Shown: positions 1 to 9,493 of the stretch, one piece after another
Layout: the number at the start of each line of letters is the position of its first letter
Position numbering within the stretch: the first letter of the stretch is position 1
Source: Tenacibaculum sp. 190524A05c
Lineage (GTDB): Bacteria; Bacteroidota; Bacteroidia; Flavobacteriales; Flavobacteriaceae
Direction: 5' to 3'
NCBI RefSeq assembly: GCF_964036595.1
Contig: NZ_OZ038523.1
Location: forward strand, 3,850,501 to 3,914,500
Length of the DNA: 64,000 nt
Made by a program: the position numbers and the translations under genes
The notes under the pieces: model-generated
What the model was told of the DNA's origin: nothing
Seen by the model: only the letters and a program-made list of their open reading frames with translations
The model's database searches: none

Positions 1-1333
1 TACGATAACACTGTTTTCATCTTGTAAAGCAAATTCATAATCACCAATTCCGAGATTGTTGTTGCTGTTATCTATCGTAATGCTATTATTAGCAGAATCA
101 TCAATAATAGTAACATCATCTTCAGCAAGCGTTGCAATTATAGATTCGTTTACAATTATTCTTCTAGTTCTTCTACATAAAGTTGTTGTGTTTATTGCTG
201 TAACTTCATAAGTTCCTTCTTGAGTAATATTTAAAGTTTCGCTAGTAGAGGAAGCGTCTAAAGTTCCATTTCTTCTCCATTCGTAGGTATATGTTCCATC
301 TGGTGTTTCTGCCTCTATGAAAGAAGGATTGTTTAAACATACAATTTGAGGAGTGGTTACATCAAACTCTGGTAATGGAAGCACTCTAATAAAGAATTCT
401 CCAAGTCCAGTACAATCATTATTAATTCGGTTTACAATCTTAACAAAAACAGACTGCTGTGTAGTAGCAGGAATATTAGTGTTTCTATAATTAGTAGGAT
501 CAGGAATTTGATTGATTACAGCATCTCTATCAGCAACAGTTTCAAAGAATAAAATATCTAAGTCGTTTCTGATAGCAGGATCAAATAGATTTCTAATAGC
601 ATCAATAGCCGGACTAATATCGAAATTAGAAATTCCATCTCTATCGTCATTGTTTATAGTATCATTTCCATCAGCATCTAAGAAATCATCACATGACGTG
701 AATTCTTGATTGTAGGCTACATCTCCTGCGAAAGAAATCGTAATGTCTAATCTAGAAATTCTAAAACATCCTTGATTAGAAATAGTTCTTACCCAAACAG
801 AATCTCCATCAGAAGCTGTATGTGTAATTGGAGTTGTAATTTCAGCTGTATCTGCAATTGCATCTGCTTCAGTTGGATAGTATTTAAAGGTTTCGTTTGT
901 ATGATTAGCAGAGATCGAAATTTCAGCCTGAGTTAAATTAATTGAAGTAGAAAGATCACTATCTGTATCACACTGGTTAATCAAAGCTGGATTATTAGCA
1001 ATAACAGGTAAAGGATGAACAATTAACTGAAAAGGTTGAAAGGTTGTCGAAGCAGGATCTGAAACCGTAAAACAATTTGTATTCGCTATGTTTTCAATTC
1101 TTACATAAATTGTTTGCGCATTGATCGTTGCATTTCTATATGGATTGTTTTTATCAATAGCATCAGTAGAAGAATCGGTTTGAGCTCCAGTTAAAGTTGT
1201 ATGATATGAAACGTTAAATGTAGTAGGAGATAAGCTTCCTAAAACTTCCGCATCTTTAGTTGATAGCATAAAATTGTTAAAAAATCCATCAGTGTCACCT
1301 CCATTCGCAACATCATCACATTCTTCGTAATTT
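1..1333. repeat. Long tandem repeat, copy 1 (partner 2943-4275)
   Basis: This stretch aligns without gaps to 2943-4275 at a constant offset of 2942 bases, with identity of roughly 95% by eye. The match continues off the left edge and stops sharply near 1333/4275. It encodes the C-terminal modules of two tandem surface proteins whose N-terminal parts differ. Many differences are silent, which fits recent duplication or ongoing gene conversion. Confidence 0.9.
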
Positions 1334-2538
1334 GTTGCTTGACTTCCTGTTGGTTGAGCAGATACGGTTAAATTAAATTGGGTCGTATCGTAACAAGCAT
1401 CTGGAGCCAAAGTATTGTGAATTCGAGCGAATATTGTTTGATTGCTATTTGGAGTTGGATTAGTATATGGATTACTTAATGCGTTTGGAATAATATTGGC
1501 GTCAGCATCAGCTTGACTTAAAAAGTATAACACTTCAAACTGATTTGGATCTTGAGAGCCTAATACTTGAGGTGATACTAAGTTATTTAAATCAAAACTA
1601 TTAAATCCATCTAAATCAGGATCACAAAAATTAATATCAGAAACGGAATTCGCAACAGGAATAGGATAATATGTAATTGTTACATCATCCATAGAAGTAT
1701 TTCCAGTATTATCAGTAATTATTACTCTATAAATCCCAGAACGATCATCATTAATGGTTAACGTTGAGTTTGTTTCACCTGGAATAGTCGTGAACCCAGA
1801 ACCAGTATCTATTTGCCATTCAAAAGAAGTAGCCGTTCCGCTTACTGGAGTTCCATCTAAAGTAACAGGTGTTCCATTACAAATAGATTGGTCTCCTCCT
1901 AATTCTCCAACTACAATAGAGCAGTCTGTTACACCTGCACCTGTTGCTCCAAAATTAGTTTGTTCCAATTTTATTTGACCAGCGACATTATCAAAATTAG
2001 TAATAAGAAGAAGATAAAACTCGCCAGCTTGAGCGTTATTTATAGTTAAATTCTCAACAGAAGAAGCATCATAACTACAATCAATAATATTGGTCATATC
2101 AGTATTATTGATATAAAAATTGGGAGATGAAACATTATCAGGACACGTAACAGAATTACCTGAACTGTCCAAACAGTTATTGGCTAAACTTGTACAGTTG
2201 GAATCTGGAGAGTTAAATGGTCCCCAAGCAATAAAATCAACATCTATTGGTGTTCCATTAGGGTTACCTCCTGCATCAAAGCTCGAAGATTGAATTATTC
2301 TAAAATTTAAATCTCCACTACTTTGAACTCTAATGAAAAACCAAGCCGGGTTTGGAGTACTAAATAAACAACCTATAGCTCCAGTATCGGGAATATTGGT
2401 GACATTATTAAAAATTTTCACTCCCGAGTTATCAGAACACATAGGTTCTGCATTGTCACAGGTGTCAGCACCGTTTTGGCTAAAACTTGTAAAGTATATC
2501 AAAAACGATAAAACAGAAAGAAACCATCTTATTTTCAT
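1..2538 (-). CDS. T9SS gliding-motility-type surface protein, C-terminus beyond window (partial)
   Basis: This large reading frame runs leftward off the window edge; 846 codons are visible. The start is the ATG at 2538, 17 bases after the stop of the upstream paralogue, so the two are probably co-transcribed. Residues 1-21 are a signal peptide (MKIRWFLSVLSFLIYFTSFSQ). An N-terminal domain with DTCDNAEPMCSDNSG and DVDFIAWGPF follows, as is common in secreted Bacteroidota adhesins, then an Ig-like segment and repeated modules of roughly 100 residues ending in (Q)TI(F/Y)xRI. From about residue 402 to the edge it is almost identical to the neighbouring paralogue, so a type B T9SS sorting domain probably lies outside the window. 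Expected location is the cell surface or outside the cell. Ligand unknown. Confidence 0.85.
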   Translation of the reverse strand, partial: MKIRWFLSVLSFLIYFTSFSQNGADTCDNAEPMCSDNSGVKIFNNVTNIPDTGAIGCLFSTPNPAWFFIRVQSSGDLNFRIIQSSSFDAGGNPNGTPIDVDFIAWGPFNSPDSNCTSLANNCLDSSGNSVTCPDNVSSPNFYINNTDMTNIIDCSYDASSVENLTINNAQAGEFYLLLITNFDNVAGQIKLEQTNFGATGAGVTDCSIVVGELGGDQSICNGTPVTLDGTPVSGTATSFEWQIDTGSGFTTIPGETNSTLTINDDRSGIYRVIITDNTGNTSMDDVTITYYPIPVANSVSDINFCDPDLDGFNSFDLNNLVSPQVLGSQDPNQFEVLYFLSQADADANIIPNALSNPYTNPTPNSNQTIFARIHNTLAPDACYDTTQFNLTVSAQPTGSQATNYEECDDVANGGDTDGFFNNFMLSTKDAEVLGSLSPTTFNVSYHTTLTGAQTDSSTDAIDKNNPYRNATINAQTIYVRIENIANTNCFTVSDPASTTFQPFQLIVHPLPVIANNPALINQCDTDSDLSTSINLTQAEISISANHTNETFKYYPTEADAIADTAEITTPITHTASDGDSVWVRTISNQGCFRISRLDITISFAGDVAYNQEFTSCDDFLDADGNDTINNDDRDGISNFDISPAIDAIRNLFDPAIRNDLDILFFETVADRDAVINQIPDPTNYRNTNIPATTQQSVFVKIVNRINNDCTGLGEFFIRVLPLPEFDVTTPQIVCLNNPSFIEAETPDGTYTYEWRRNGTLDASSTSETLNITQEGTYEVTAINTTTLCRRTRRIIVNESIIATLAEDDVTIIDDSANNSITIDNSNNNLGIGDYEFALQDENSVIV

Positions 2539-2555
2539 AGGGCGAAATTAATGAT

Positions 2556-5500
2556 TTACTTTCTTAATAAAGAGAAATGCCCTTTTCTACTTATTGTTGC
2601 TCCGTTTCTATCCGTTAATTGAATATTGAACCAGTAGTCATTTGATGGTAATATTTTACCATTATAAAGTCCGTCCCAACCTTGTCCGTCAATAGCTATT
2701 TCTGTGATTGGATTTCCGTATCTATCAAAAATGTGAATACTACTTTGTGGATAGAAAGTTGTGCTTGCACCTTTTACTGCCCACAAGTCATTTACTCCAT
2801 CTCCGTTTGGTGTAAAGTATTTTGGAAATTCTAGTACAGATACTTCTAATTGGGCCACACCACATCCGTTTTTGTCTCTCACTAAAATGGTATAAACACC
2901 ACCACTTAAGTTTTCAAACATTGGTGTATCCTGGAAATCTCTGACGATCACACTATTTTCATCTTGTAAAGCAAATTCATAATCACCAATTCCAAGGTTG
3001 TTGTTACCATTGTCAATGGTAATTGTATTATTAGCAGAATCATCAATAATAGTAACATCATCTTCAGCAAGCGTTGCAATTATAGATTCATTTACAATTA
3101 TTCTTCTAGTTCTTCTGCATAAAGTTGTTGTGTTTATAGCTGTCACTTCATATGTTCCTCCTTGAGTAATATTTAAAGTTTCACTAGTAGAAGAAGTATC
3201 TAAAGTTCCATTTCTTCTCCATTCATACGTATATGTTCCATCTGGTGTTTCTGCCTCTATGAAAGAAGGATTGTTTAAACATACAATTTGAGGAGTGGTT
3301 ACATCAAACTCTGGTAAAGGAAGCACTCTAATAAAGAATTCTCCAAGTCCAGTACAATCATTATTAATTCGGTTTACAATCTTAACAAAAATAGACTGCT
3401 GTGTAGTAGCAGGAATATTCGTATTTCTATAGTTAGTAGGATCAGGAATTTGATTGATTACAGCATCTCTATCAGCTGTAGTTTCAAAGAATAAAATATC
3501 TAAGTCGTTTCTAATTGCAGGATCAAATAGATTTCTAATAGCATCAATAGCAGGACTAATATCGAAATTAGAAATTCCATCTCTATCGTCATTGTTTATA
3601 GTATCATTTCCATCTGCATCTAAGAAATCATCACATGACGTGAATTCTTGATTGTAGGCAACATCTCCTGCGAAAGAAATCGTAATGTCTAATCTAGAAA
3701 TTCTAAAACATCCTTGATTAGAAATTGTTCTTACCCAAACAGAATCTCCATCAGAAGCTGTATGAGTAATTGGAGTTGTAATTTCAGCTGTGTTTGCTAT
3801 TGCATCTGCTTCAGTTGGATAGTATTTAAATGTTTCGTTCGTATGATTAGCTGAGATTGAAATTTCAGCCTGAGTTAAATTAATTGAAGTGGAAAGATCA
3901 CTATCTGTATCACACTGGTTAATCAAAGCTGGATTATTAGCAATAACAGGTAAAGGATGAACAATTAACTGAAAAGGTCGAAAGGTTGTCGAAGCAGGAT
4001 CTGAAACCGTAAAACAATTTGTATTTGCTATGTTTTCAATTCTCACATAAATTGTTTGCGCATTGATAGTTGCATTTCTATATGGATTGTTTTTATCAAT
4101 AGCATCAGTAGAAGAATCGGTTTGCGCTCCAGTTAAAGTTGTATGATATGAAACGTTAAATGTAGTAGGAGACAAGCTACCTAAGACTTCCGCATCTTTA
4201 GTTGATAGTATAAAATTATTAAAGAATCCATCAGTATCACCACCGTTAGCAACATCATCACATTCTTCATAATTTATTGCGGTTTGACCAACTGGATTAT
4301 CAAAATTTAATATTCTGAATGAACCCTCAGTAAAACAGTGGTTTGCAGTTCTGTTTCTCTTTCTTACATATATAGTTTCGTCATCACTTGGACTCGTAAA
4401 ACTTGTAGGAGTAGTAATTTGATTTAAAAATGCTGAATCAGTGAAAAATAATACTTCAAATGTAGCTGGATCTTGACCATTTAATATTTCTGCCGTCCTG
4501 GCCGTTAAATCAAAGATGTTATTTTCACAATTAGATAAATCAGTAATTGCAGGTATTGCAGTTGCTGGTTCAGAAAATTCTAAAACAATATCATCGCTAT
4601 CTTTACATCCACCATCGTCAATTTCACAAGTATAAGTTCCATTTCCTAAGTTTGCCAAGTAAGTTTGACTAGTTTCCCCAGTAATTTCTACTCCATCTTT
4701 AAACCATTTATAAGAAGTAGCAGAAACATTTGCAGTTAGTAATGTAGAGTCACCACAAACAGAATTTGAACCGGAAATAGTCAAGTCATTTCCTAAATTT
4801 AAACCTAAGTTAAAACTTCCTTTCTCTAGAAATACAGCAGTATCTACCACTCGATCACTAAAATCAGCAACAACTAATTTGATATGATAGGTAACGTTAG
4901 GAACAACATCAGCTTGAGCAGTTAGTACTACAGTTCTTCCAACAAATCCTGTTTCTGTAACATCACTTCCAGCAAAGAAGGCCTCATTTACTGCGGCACA
5001 ACCAGTAGCTCCACCCGAATTAGGAATTTCAGCATGTACATTTGTAACACTTACAGGTGTTGTAGTTCCAGGAACTAGTGCAATATTTTCGTATGTAGTT
5101 GAAGTACTTTGTCTTAGCAAAAAGGCGAAACTATCTGCAAAATTACAAGGAAATGTTCCTTGATATTCTTGAGAGGCCATTAAGTATCTAAAACTAATTC
5201 TTGTCGATTTTGGAACGAAGTCAAATTCTATTACAGCAGCATCAGAAATTTGTCCAGGAATAACTCCAATAGCGTTGGCTAAATCTGCATCAGTATTACC
5301 TGTAGTAGATGTACTTAACGCTCCACCTGAAGCTCCAGCTTGAATTCTATTTGCAATTCCTGAAGTTAAAACAATTCCCTCTTCAAAAGGAAATGAACTT
5401 CCGGCTTGCCTTTTAAAGAAACCATAATTTTTTGTAGGCTGATCCGTTGGTGTTCCACTAACTGCGGATGTAACGTTAGAAACTGTGTTACAGGCTCCTG

Positions 5501-5639
5501 TAATTAGAACATCAGATATTAGCTGCTCTGGTGTAAAATTAGATTCTGGTTCTGCAGTATTGTTAACATCTACTTGAGCGTTTAATCCCACTAAACTAAA
5601 TAGTAATACAACTAAGAGAGTAATTTTCGTTCTGTTCAT
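2556..5639 (-). CDS. Choice-of-anchor L domain surface protein with T9SS type B sorting domain
   Basis: This 1027-residue secreted protein has a signal peptide at residues 1-21 (ends LVGLNAQ). Residues about 30-280 match a choice-of-anchor L domain: ALxNAIGVIPGQISDAAVIEFDF-like segment, then RYLMASQEYQGTFPCNFAD with SFAFLLR. An Ig-like segment (about 285-355) and four to five modules of about 100 residues with (S/T)IYVRxxN endings follow. The last 90 residues are a gliding-motility C-terminal/T9SS type B domain, recognised by FPKYFTPNGDGVNDLW, IHIFDRYGN and a terminal KGHFSLLRK. The protein should be exported through the Sec and T9SS systems to the surface. Residues from about 455 on are nearly identical to the downstream paralogue. 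Role as an adhesin or matrix protein is inferred. Confidence 0.9.
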   Translation of the reverse strand: MNRTKITLLVVLLFSLVGLNAQVDVNNTAEPESNFTPEQLISDVLITGACNTVSNVTSAVSGTPTDQPTKNYGFFKRQAGSSFPFEEGIVLTSGIANRIQAGASGGALSTSTTGNTDADLANAIGVIPGQISDAAVIEFDFVPKSTRISFRYLMASQEYQGTFPCNFADSFAFLLRQSTSTTYENIALVPGTTTPVSVTNVHAEIPNSGGATGCAAVNEAFFAGSDVTETGFVGRTVVLTAQADVVPNVTYHIKLVVADFSDRVVDTAVFLEKGSFNLGLNLGNDLTISGSNSVCGDSTLLTANVSATSYKWFKDGVEITGETSQTYLANLGNGTYTCEIDDGGCKDSDDIVLEFSEPATAIPAITDLSNCENNIFDLTARTAEILNGQDPATFEVLFFTDSAFLNQITTPTSFTSPSDDETIYVRKRNRTANHCFTEGSFRILNFDNPVGQTAINYEECDDVANGGDTDGFFNNFILSTKDAEVLGSLSPTTFNVSYHTTLTGAQTDSSTDAIDKNNPYRNATINAQTIYVRIENIANTNCFTVSDPASTTFRPFQLIVHPLPVIANNPALINQCDTDSDLSTSINLTQAEISISANHTNETFKYYPTEADAIANTAEITTPITHTASDGDSVWVRTISNQGCFRISRLDITISFAGDVAYNQEFTSCDDFLDADGNDTINNDDRDGISNFDISPAIDAIRNLFDPAIRNDLDILFFETTADRDAVINQIPDPTNYRNTNIPATTQQSIFVKIVNRINNDCTGLGEFFIRVLPLPEFDVTTPQIVCLNNPSFIEAETPDGTYTYEWRRNGTLDTSSTSETLNITQGGTYEVTAINTTTLCRRTRRIIVNESIIATLAEDDVTIIDDSANNTITIDNGNNNLGIGDYEFALQDENSVIVRDFQDTPMFENLSGGVYTILVRDKNGCGVAQLEVSVLEFPKYFTPNGDGVNDLWAVKGASTTFYPQSSIHIFDRYGNPITEIAIDGQGWDGLYNGKILPSNDYWFNIQLTDRNGATISRKGHFSLLRK
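2943..4275. repeat. Long tandem repeat, copy 2 (partner 1-1333)
   Basis: Second copy of the 1.33-kb block, inside the complete surface-protein gene. On the reading strand the upstream boundary falls next to the codons for NYEECDDVANGGDTDGFF, where the two proteins change abruptly from unrelated to nearly identical sequence. Confidence 0.9.
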
Positions 5640-5668
5640 ATAATTGATTAAAAGGCCGACAATTTACT

Positions 5669-5692
5669 AAAAAAAACGTCAAAAAATGACGT
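5669..5692 (-). terminator. Short terminator-like hairpin before the surface-protein operon
   Basis: On the minus strand a 6-bp stem (ACGTCA / TGACGT, loop of five T) is followed directly by eight T. It lies 97 bases after the stop of the ABC permease gene and 30 bases before the start of the surface-protein gene. It could end the ABC transcript or act as an attenuator in the surface-protein leader. The stem is short. Confidence 0.45.
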
Positions 5693-5788
5693 AATTCTTA
5701 GTATTAACAACTAAATATAAAACAATTAAACAACGTAAAACCCTACCCGTAAATTGCATTAAAATTAATCAGAATATAATACGATAAT

Positions 5789-6643
5789 TTATAAATCTCT
5801 TTTCTTTAATAAACTGTATGATAAATAAATGAAGATAAATGTCCATATGCTAACAATAATTATGTCAACGAAATTTACAGAGTAATCTTTAACAAAGTTT
5901 TCTCCTATTTGCTTAGCAACTGATTTTACAGCACCTAAACGAGTAAAAGGTTCTTTGATTAAGTTAGACATTGCTTCAAGGGGAAAGAATCGCATAATTT
6001 CATTAGCTTGAGTTAAGGCTCCTTCTTTTAAGTCCCTAAAAGTCAAAACTAAATATCCTTTAAGTAGACTTTCAATGATTAACCATACAATCATACCTGC
6101 TACTGCGAATGCAGATCTTTTTATTAAAATCCCAAGGAATAATCCAAAAGAAAAGAACCCAACAAGTTTTACAAAGAAGGCAAATAAGTATTCAAGATCA
6201 GAAAATATAATTGAGAATTCATTAAAGTCTGAATAGACAAACCCTAATATTAAGGATACAAAAAATACAAAAACTGTGGAAACAGCTGCAAAGGCTATTA
6301 CTGTATAAAATTTTGAAAGGATAAATTCCTTCTTACTTAATCCGTCAATAAGGTTTTGTTTCAGAGTTTTATAGCTGTATTCGTTAGCCATCATTGAAAC
6401 TATAACTAGTAAAAGGAAAAACTTTAATGTTGCTGCGATGTATGTGTTGAAATGCCAGATATAAGGAAAGTTGAAAATTCCCTGCTCAGCCAAATGAAAT
6501 TTTATTGGGCCAATATCAAATTTTATGGCTGCAATCAACGCAATTGAGGTTAATAAACCGAAGTAGATTATTGATAAGACTCTACTTGCTCTATTGTTTT
6601 TTAATTTATGAAATTCAATATTTAATAGACGTAACATGTTCAT
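5789..6643 (-). CDS. ABC-2 type transporter permease
   Basis: A 284-residue integral membrane protein with about six hydrophobic segments (near residues 22-42, 65-85, 115-140, 152-175, 178-200 and 255-278) and MANEYSYKTLKQNLIDGLS after the second segment, a pattern typical of ABC-2 permeases that follow a single ATPase. It starts 11 bases after the stop of the ATPase gene, so the pair forms one export system. In Bacteroidota such pairs are usually annotated as multidrug or antibiotic-type exporters. Nothing in the sequence indicates the substrate. Confidence 0.85.
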   Translation of the reverse strand: MNMLRLLNIEFHKLKNNRASRVLSIIYFGLLTSIALIAAIKFDIGPIKFHLAEQGIFNFPYIWHFNTYIAATLKFFLLLVIVSMMANEYSYKTLKQNLIDGLSKKEFILSKFYTVIAFAAVSTVFVFFVSLILGFVYSDFNEFSIIFSDLEYLFAFFVKLVGFFSFGLFLGILIKRSAFAVAGMIVWLIIESLLKGYLVLTFRDLKEGALTQANEIMRFFPLEAMSNLIKEPFTRLGAVKSVAKQIGENFVKDYSVNFVDIIIVSIWTFIFIYLSYSLLKKRDL

Positions 6644-6654
6644 AGTAGATTAAT

Positions 6655-7551
6655 TTAGTTGTTAGTAAGGTTTAAGAATTGTTCTTCTAAACTTGGCTTA
6701 CGCATAACTAAATGAGAGAGAATAATTCCTTTTTCAAATAAGTATTTGTTAATTTCAGAGGCAGTAGTTTCGTTTTCTAAACGCGCAATGATTAAATCAT
6801 CCTCTACATTAACAGTTGCTATGTCATAATAATTTTTAAGAGTATTAACTAAAAGTTCTTGGTCTCCGTCGGTTTTTACTTCAATAATTCCGTTCGAAGC
6901 AACCATGTTTTCAACTCTTCCACTATATAATTTTACACCATTTCTAATTACAACCACATGGGAACATACTTTTTCAACTTCATCTAAAAGGTGAGAGGCT
7001 AGTAGAATAGTTGTTCCATTCTTAGCTATTTTTTTTATTATTTGTCGAATTTCATGGATACCCTGTGGATCTAAACCATTTGTAGGTTCATCAAGAATTA
7101 AAATTTCAGGATTGTTCAGTAAAGCTGATGCAATAGCAAGTCTTTGTTTCATTCCCAAAGAATAAGTTTTGAATTTGCTATTTCTCCTTTCGTAAAGGTT
7201 TACTGTTTTAAGCTTGTCATCAATATTGTTGTATGGAACTCCTTTGATTTTACAAATCAATTGTAAGTTTTGTACAGCAGTCATGTAAGGATAGAAATTA
7301 GGTCTTTCTATAATAGCTCCAACTCTTTTTAAAGCATTATGGGTAGACACTGTTCCACCGAACCAAGAAAATTCTCCAGCGGTTTTATTTACAACATTTA
7401 AAATGATTCCTAAAGTTGTAGATTTTCCACTTCCGTTAGGACCTAAAATTCCGTATACATTTCCTTTTTCAATATCAAACGAAAGGTTTTTTACAGCATG
7501 AACTCGCCCAAATTTTTTGTCGAGGTTCTTAATAGATAAAATGGTGTCCAA
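6655..7551 (-). CDS. ABC transporter ATP-binding protein
   Basis: A 298-residue cytoplasmic ATPase of the DrrA/CcmA (ABC-2) class. Walker A GPNGSGKST is at residues 37-45, the signature YSLGMKQR at 130-137, Walker B LILDEP at 151-156, and the H-loop in ILLASHLLDEVEKVC. A C-terminal regulatory tail of about 80 residues follows, normal for this class. It powers the permease encoded 11 bases downstream on the same strand. The gene starts with ATG about 100 bases from the next upstream gene. Confidence 0.92.
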   Translation of the reverse strand: MDTILSIKNLDKKFGRVHAVKNLSFDIEKGNVYGILGPNGSGKSTTLGIILNVVNKTAGEFSWFGGTVSTHNALKRVGAIIERPNFYPYMTAVQNLQLICKIKGVPYNNIDDKLKTVNLYERRNSKFKTYSLGMKQRLAIASALLNNPEILILDEPTNGLDPQGIHEIRQIIKKIAKNGTTILLASHLLDEVEKVCSHVVVIRNGVKLYSGRVENMVASNGIIEVKTDGDQELLVNTLKNYYDIATVNVEDDLIIARLENETTASEINKYLFEKGIILSHLVMRKPSLEEQFLNLTNN

Positions 7552-7649
7552 TAGTATAAAGTTTAGTCAATTTTCTATTCGACGAACAAGATACCAAAAT
7601 GTTACGTAATTTTTAAGAAGAGATTTTAAGTTTACTAATAAATATTTGA

Positions 7650-8150
7650 TTAGTAGTTGTCTAAATCTAAGCTGTCCAAATCTTCAAAGTCATTAAACAT
7701 GTCTCTGTTTTCATCATCAAAATCACTTAAAAGTTGATCAGATTCGAATACTTTTTCGGGAGCATCTTTAGGCATTTCTCCAACACTTAGAATTGTTTTG
7801 GTTTCAGCAACTGCTTCTTCTGAAGATTCAATTAATTCAATGTAAAAAGTCCACATTTGAAGAAAGTCATAAACATAAATTAGCTTGTCATTTTTATTCT
7901 CTAATATGTCTTTAGTAGTACAAGAAGCCATTGATAATTCTTCTCCAGCTTCAGCCATATTGAATAAAGGAATTTCTAACCCTTGATTCCATTCGTCATC
8001 ACTTTTGTAAAATGATGCCATTTCATTTCCTTCTAATCCGAAGGCGTTAGCAATGTCAAAATGTAATTTCTCTAGAGATAAATTCTCATCAAACATTATG
8101 GTTCTGATTACATCTTCCTCAACATCTAAAATAGCACGAACTTTATACAT
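7650..8150 (-). CDS. Plasmid pRiA4b ORF-3 family protein (IS1096 passenger TnpR-like)
   Basis: A 166-residue acidic protein. The pattern V(R)AILDVEEDVIRTIMFDENLSLEKLH, FDIANAFGLEGNEMASFY and KLIYVYDFLQMWTFYIEL is that of the pRiA4b ORF-3 family. Databases sometimes call the family an IS1096 passenger resolvase, but no inverted repeats or transposase are present here, and in Flavobacteriaceae it is a stable chromosomal gene. The last 40 residues are very acidic. Function unknown. A TAnnTTTG element (TATTTTTG, minus strand, 8172-8179) lies 22 bases upstream of the start. Confidence 0.8.
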   Translation of the reverse strand: MYKVRAILDVEEDVIRTIMFDENLSLEKLHFDIANAFGLEGNEMASFYKSDDEWNQGLEIPLFNMAEAGEELSMASCTTKDILENKNDKLIYVYDFLQMWTFYIELIESSEEAVAETKTILSVGEMPKDAPEKVFESDQLLSDFDDENRDMFNDFEDLDSLDLDNY

Positions 8151-8224
8151 TTCTTAATTTTTAATAGACTACAAAAATACGTATTTTTACTGCTTATTTA
8201 AGGATTTGAAGATTTTATTGATAA

Positions 8225-8644
8225 ATGATAAAAGAGGAGATTTTAAAAAAGCTTAATTCTTACAATACAAACACATTAATGGAAACATTAAGTATCGAGT
8301 TTGTAGATTTAGGTGAAGATTTTATAACGGCAAAAATGCCTGTTAACTCAAAAGTACATCAACCGTATGGAATTTTGCATGGTGGTGCTACAGCAGCTCT
8401 TGCAGAAACTGTAGGGAGTTTGGCTTCAGCTTATTTTTTAAAATCGAAAGATAAAATCGTTAAAGGAATTGATCTTAGCATAAATCATTTGAAAAGCAAA
8501 AGAGAAGGTTTTGTATTTGGAACGGCTAGGCCAATTCATAGAGGTAGAACTACTCATTTATGGGAAATAAAGGTAGTAGATGAGGAAGGGAATTTAATTT
8601 CACTTTGTAAGCTTACCAATATAATTTTGGATAAAAAACAATAG
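8225..8644 (+). CDS. Hotdog-fold acyl-CoA thioesterase (PaaI/MenI type)
   Basis: A 139-residue hotdog thioesterase. QPYGILHGGATAALAETVGS carries the HGG motif and the catalytic acidic residue on the long helix; SINHLKSKREGFV and HLWEIKVVDEEGNLI match the family core. Two genes downstream is isochorismate synthase, so the likely substrate is 1,4-dihydroxy-2-naphthoyl-CoA of menaquinone synthesis (MenI activity). This substrate is inferred from context; other PaaI thioesterases look alike. Confidence 0.88.
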   Translation: MIKEEILKKLNSYNTNTLMETLSIEFVDLGEDFITAKMPVNSKVHQPYGILHGGATAALAETVGSLASAYFLKSKDKIVKGIDLSINHLKSKREGFVFGTARPIHRGRTTHLWEIKVVDEEGNLISLCKLTNIILDKKQ

Positions 8645-8647
8645 TTT

Positions 8648-9493
8648 GTGTTTAAAAAAATACTAAAGATCGTTTCAATAATTTTACTTGTCTTATTAAT
8701 TGGGGTGTATACCTTATTTACAATTTTCACAGCTCCAAAATCTGATGAAGCAATTTTGAAAGCTTATGAAAAGAGTTATATACAACCAAGTTTAACTCAT
8801 GAAAAGTATAAGGATTTTTCGTATAGGAAAATATCGATTCAAAACGATACTGTGCTTCCAACCTTGGTTTTTGTTCATGGAACTATTGGGTCTTTGAATG
8901 ATTTTTCTAAATATATGGCGGATAGCTTGCTGCAAAGTAAGTTTAATATGATTGCTTATGATAGGATTGGATATAATTATGAGGATAAAAATTCAGTTCA
9001 GGAAAGTATTGCTTTCGAGAACGAAATGCTTCTAGATTTAATTAAAGAATTACCTAAAGAAAAAGTAGTGCTTGTCGGGTATTCTTATGGTGGTCCAATT
9101 GCTCTATCAGTAAAGGAGAAATTAAAAAAGATAATTTTATTAGCACCAGCAGTTCATAGTGCGGTAGAACCTATGCCGTGGATGCTAAATTTTTATAAAT
9201 GGAAAATTACAAGATGGTTGGTTCCTAAAGTTTGGAAACAAGCATCTAAAGAGAAGATTTCACATAGAGAAGATTTAAAAAAGTTCGAATCTAATTGGAA
9301 TATTACACCAAACAAAGTTGTAAGTATTCATGGAACTAGTGATTGGATTGTGCCATATGAAAATTCAAAAATGCTTGAGGAGCAATTTGATAAAGAGCAA
9401 TTTAATCTGGTTGATTTAGATAAAGGAAATCATGGCTTAGTTTGGTCTAACTTTGATTTTATAAAAGAACAATTATTAAAGTACGCAGATTGA
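8648..9493 (+). CDS. Alpha/beta hydrolase, membrane-anchored
   Basis: A 281-residue alpha/beta hydrolase. Residues 7-28 form an N-terminal membrane anchor. The oxyanion motif VFVHGTIGS lies near 74-82, the nucleophile elbow GYSYGG has Ser146, and the expected Asp (GTSDWIVPY) and His (KGNHGLVW) follow. The start is GTG at 8648, three bases after the thioesterase stop; the stop overlaps the TTG start of the next gene by four bases. Position inside the menaquinone cluster suggests a MenH-like role, but the membrane anchor is not typical of MenH, so the assignment stays open. Confidence 0.82.
   Translation: MFKKILKIVSIILLVLLIGVYTLFTIFTAPKSDEAILKAYEKSYIQPSLTHEKYKDFSYRKISIQNDTVLPTLVFVHGTIGSLNDFSKYMADSLLQSKFNMIAYDRIGYNYEDKNSVQESIAFENEMLLDLIKELPKEKVVLVGYSYGGPIALSVKEKLKKIILLAPAVHSAVEPMPWMLNFYKWKITRWLVPKVWKQASKEKISHREDLKKFESNWNITPNKVVSIHGTSDWIVPYENSKMLEEQFDKEQFNLVDLDKGNHGLVWSNFDFIKEQLLKYAD

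Noticed and set aside
512..709. Plus-strand ORF of 65 codons, repeated almost identically at 3454-3651
   Set aside because: Both lie antisense inside the duplicated block of the surface proteins; the repetition only reflects the shared coding sequence on the other strand.
1..5639. Tandem block as an assembly error
   Set aside because: The two genes have different N-terminal halves and scattered differences within the block, so they are two real copies; exact copy number still needs long reads.
7650..8150. Mobile element suggested by the IS1096 TnpR-like family name
   Set aside because: No transposase, inverted ends or target duplication surrounds it; the family is a stable chromosomal gene in this group.
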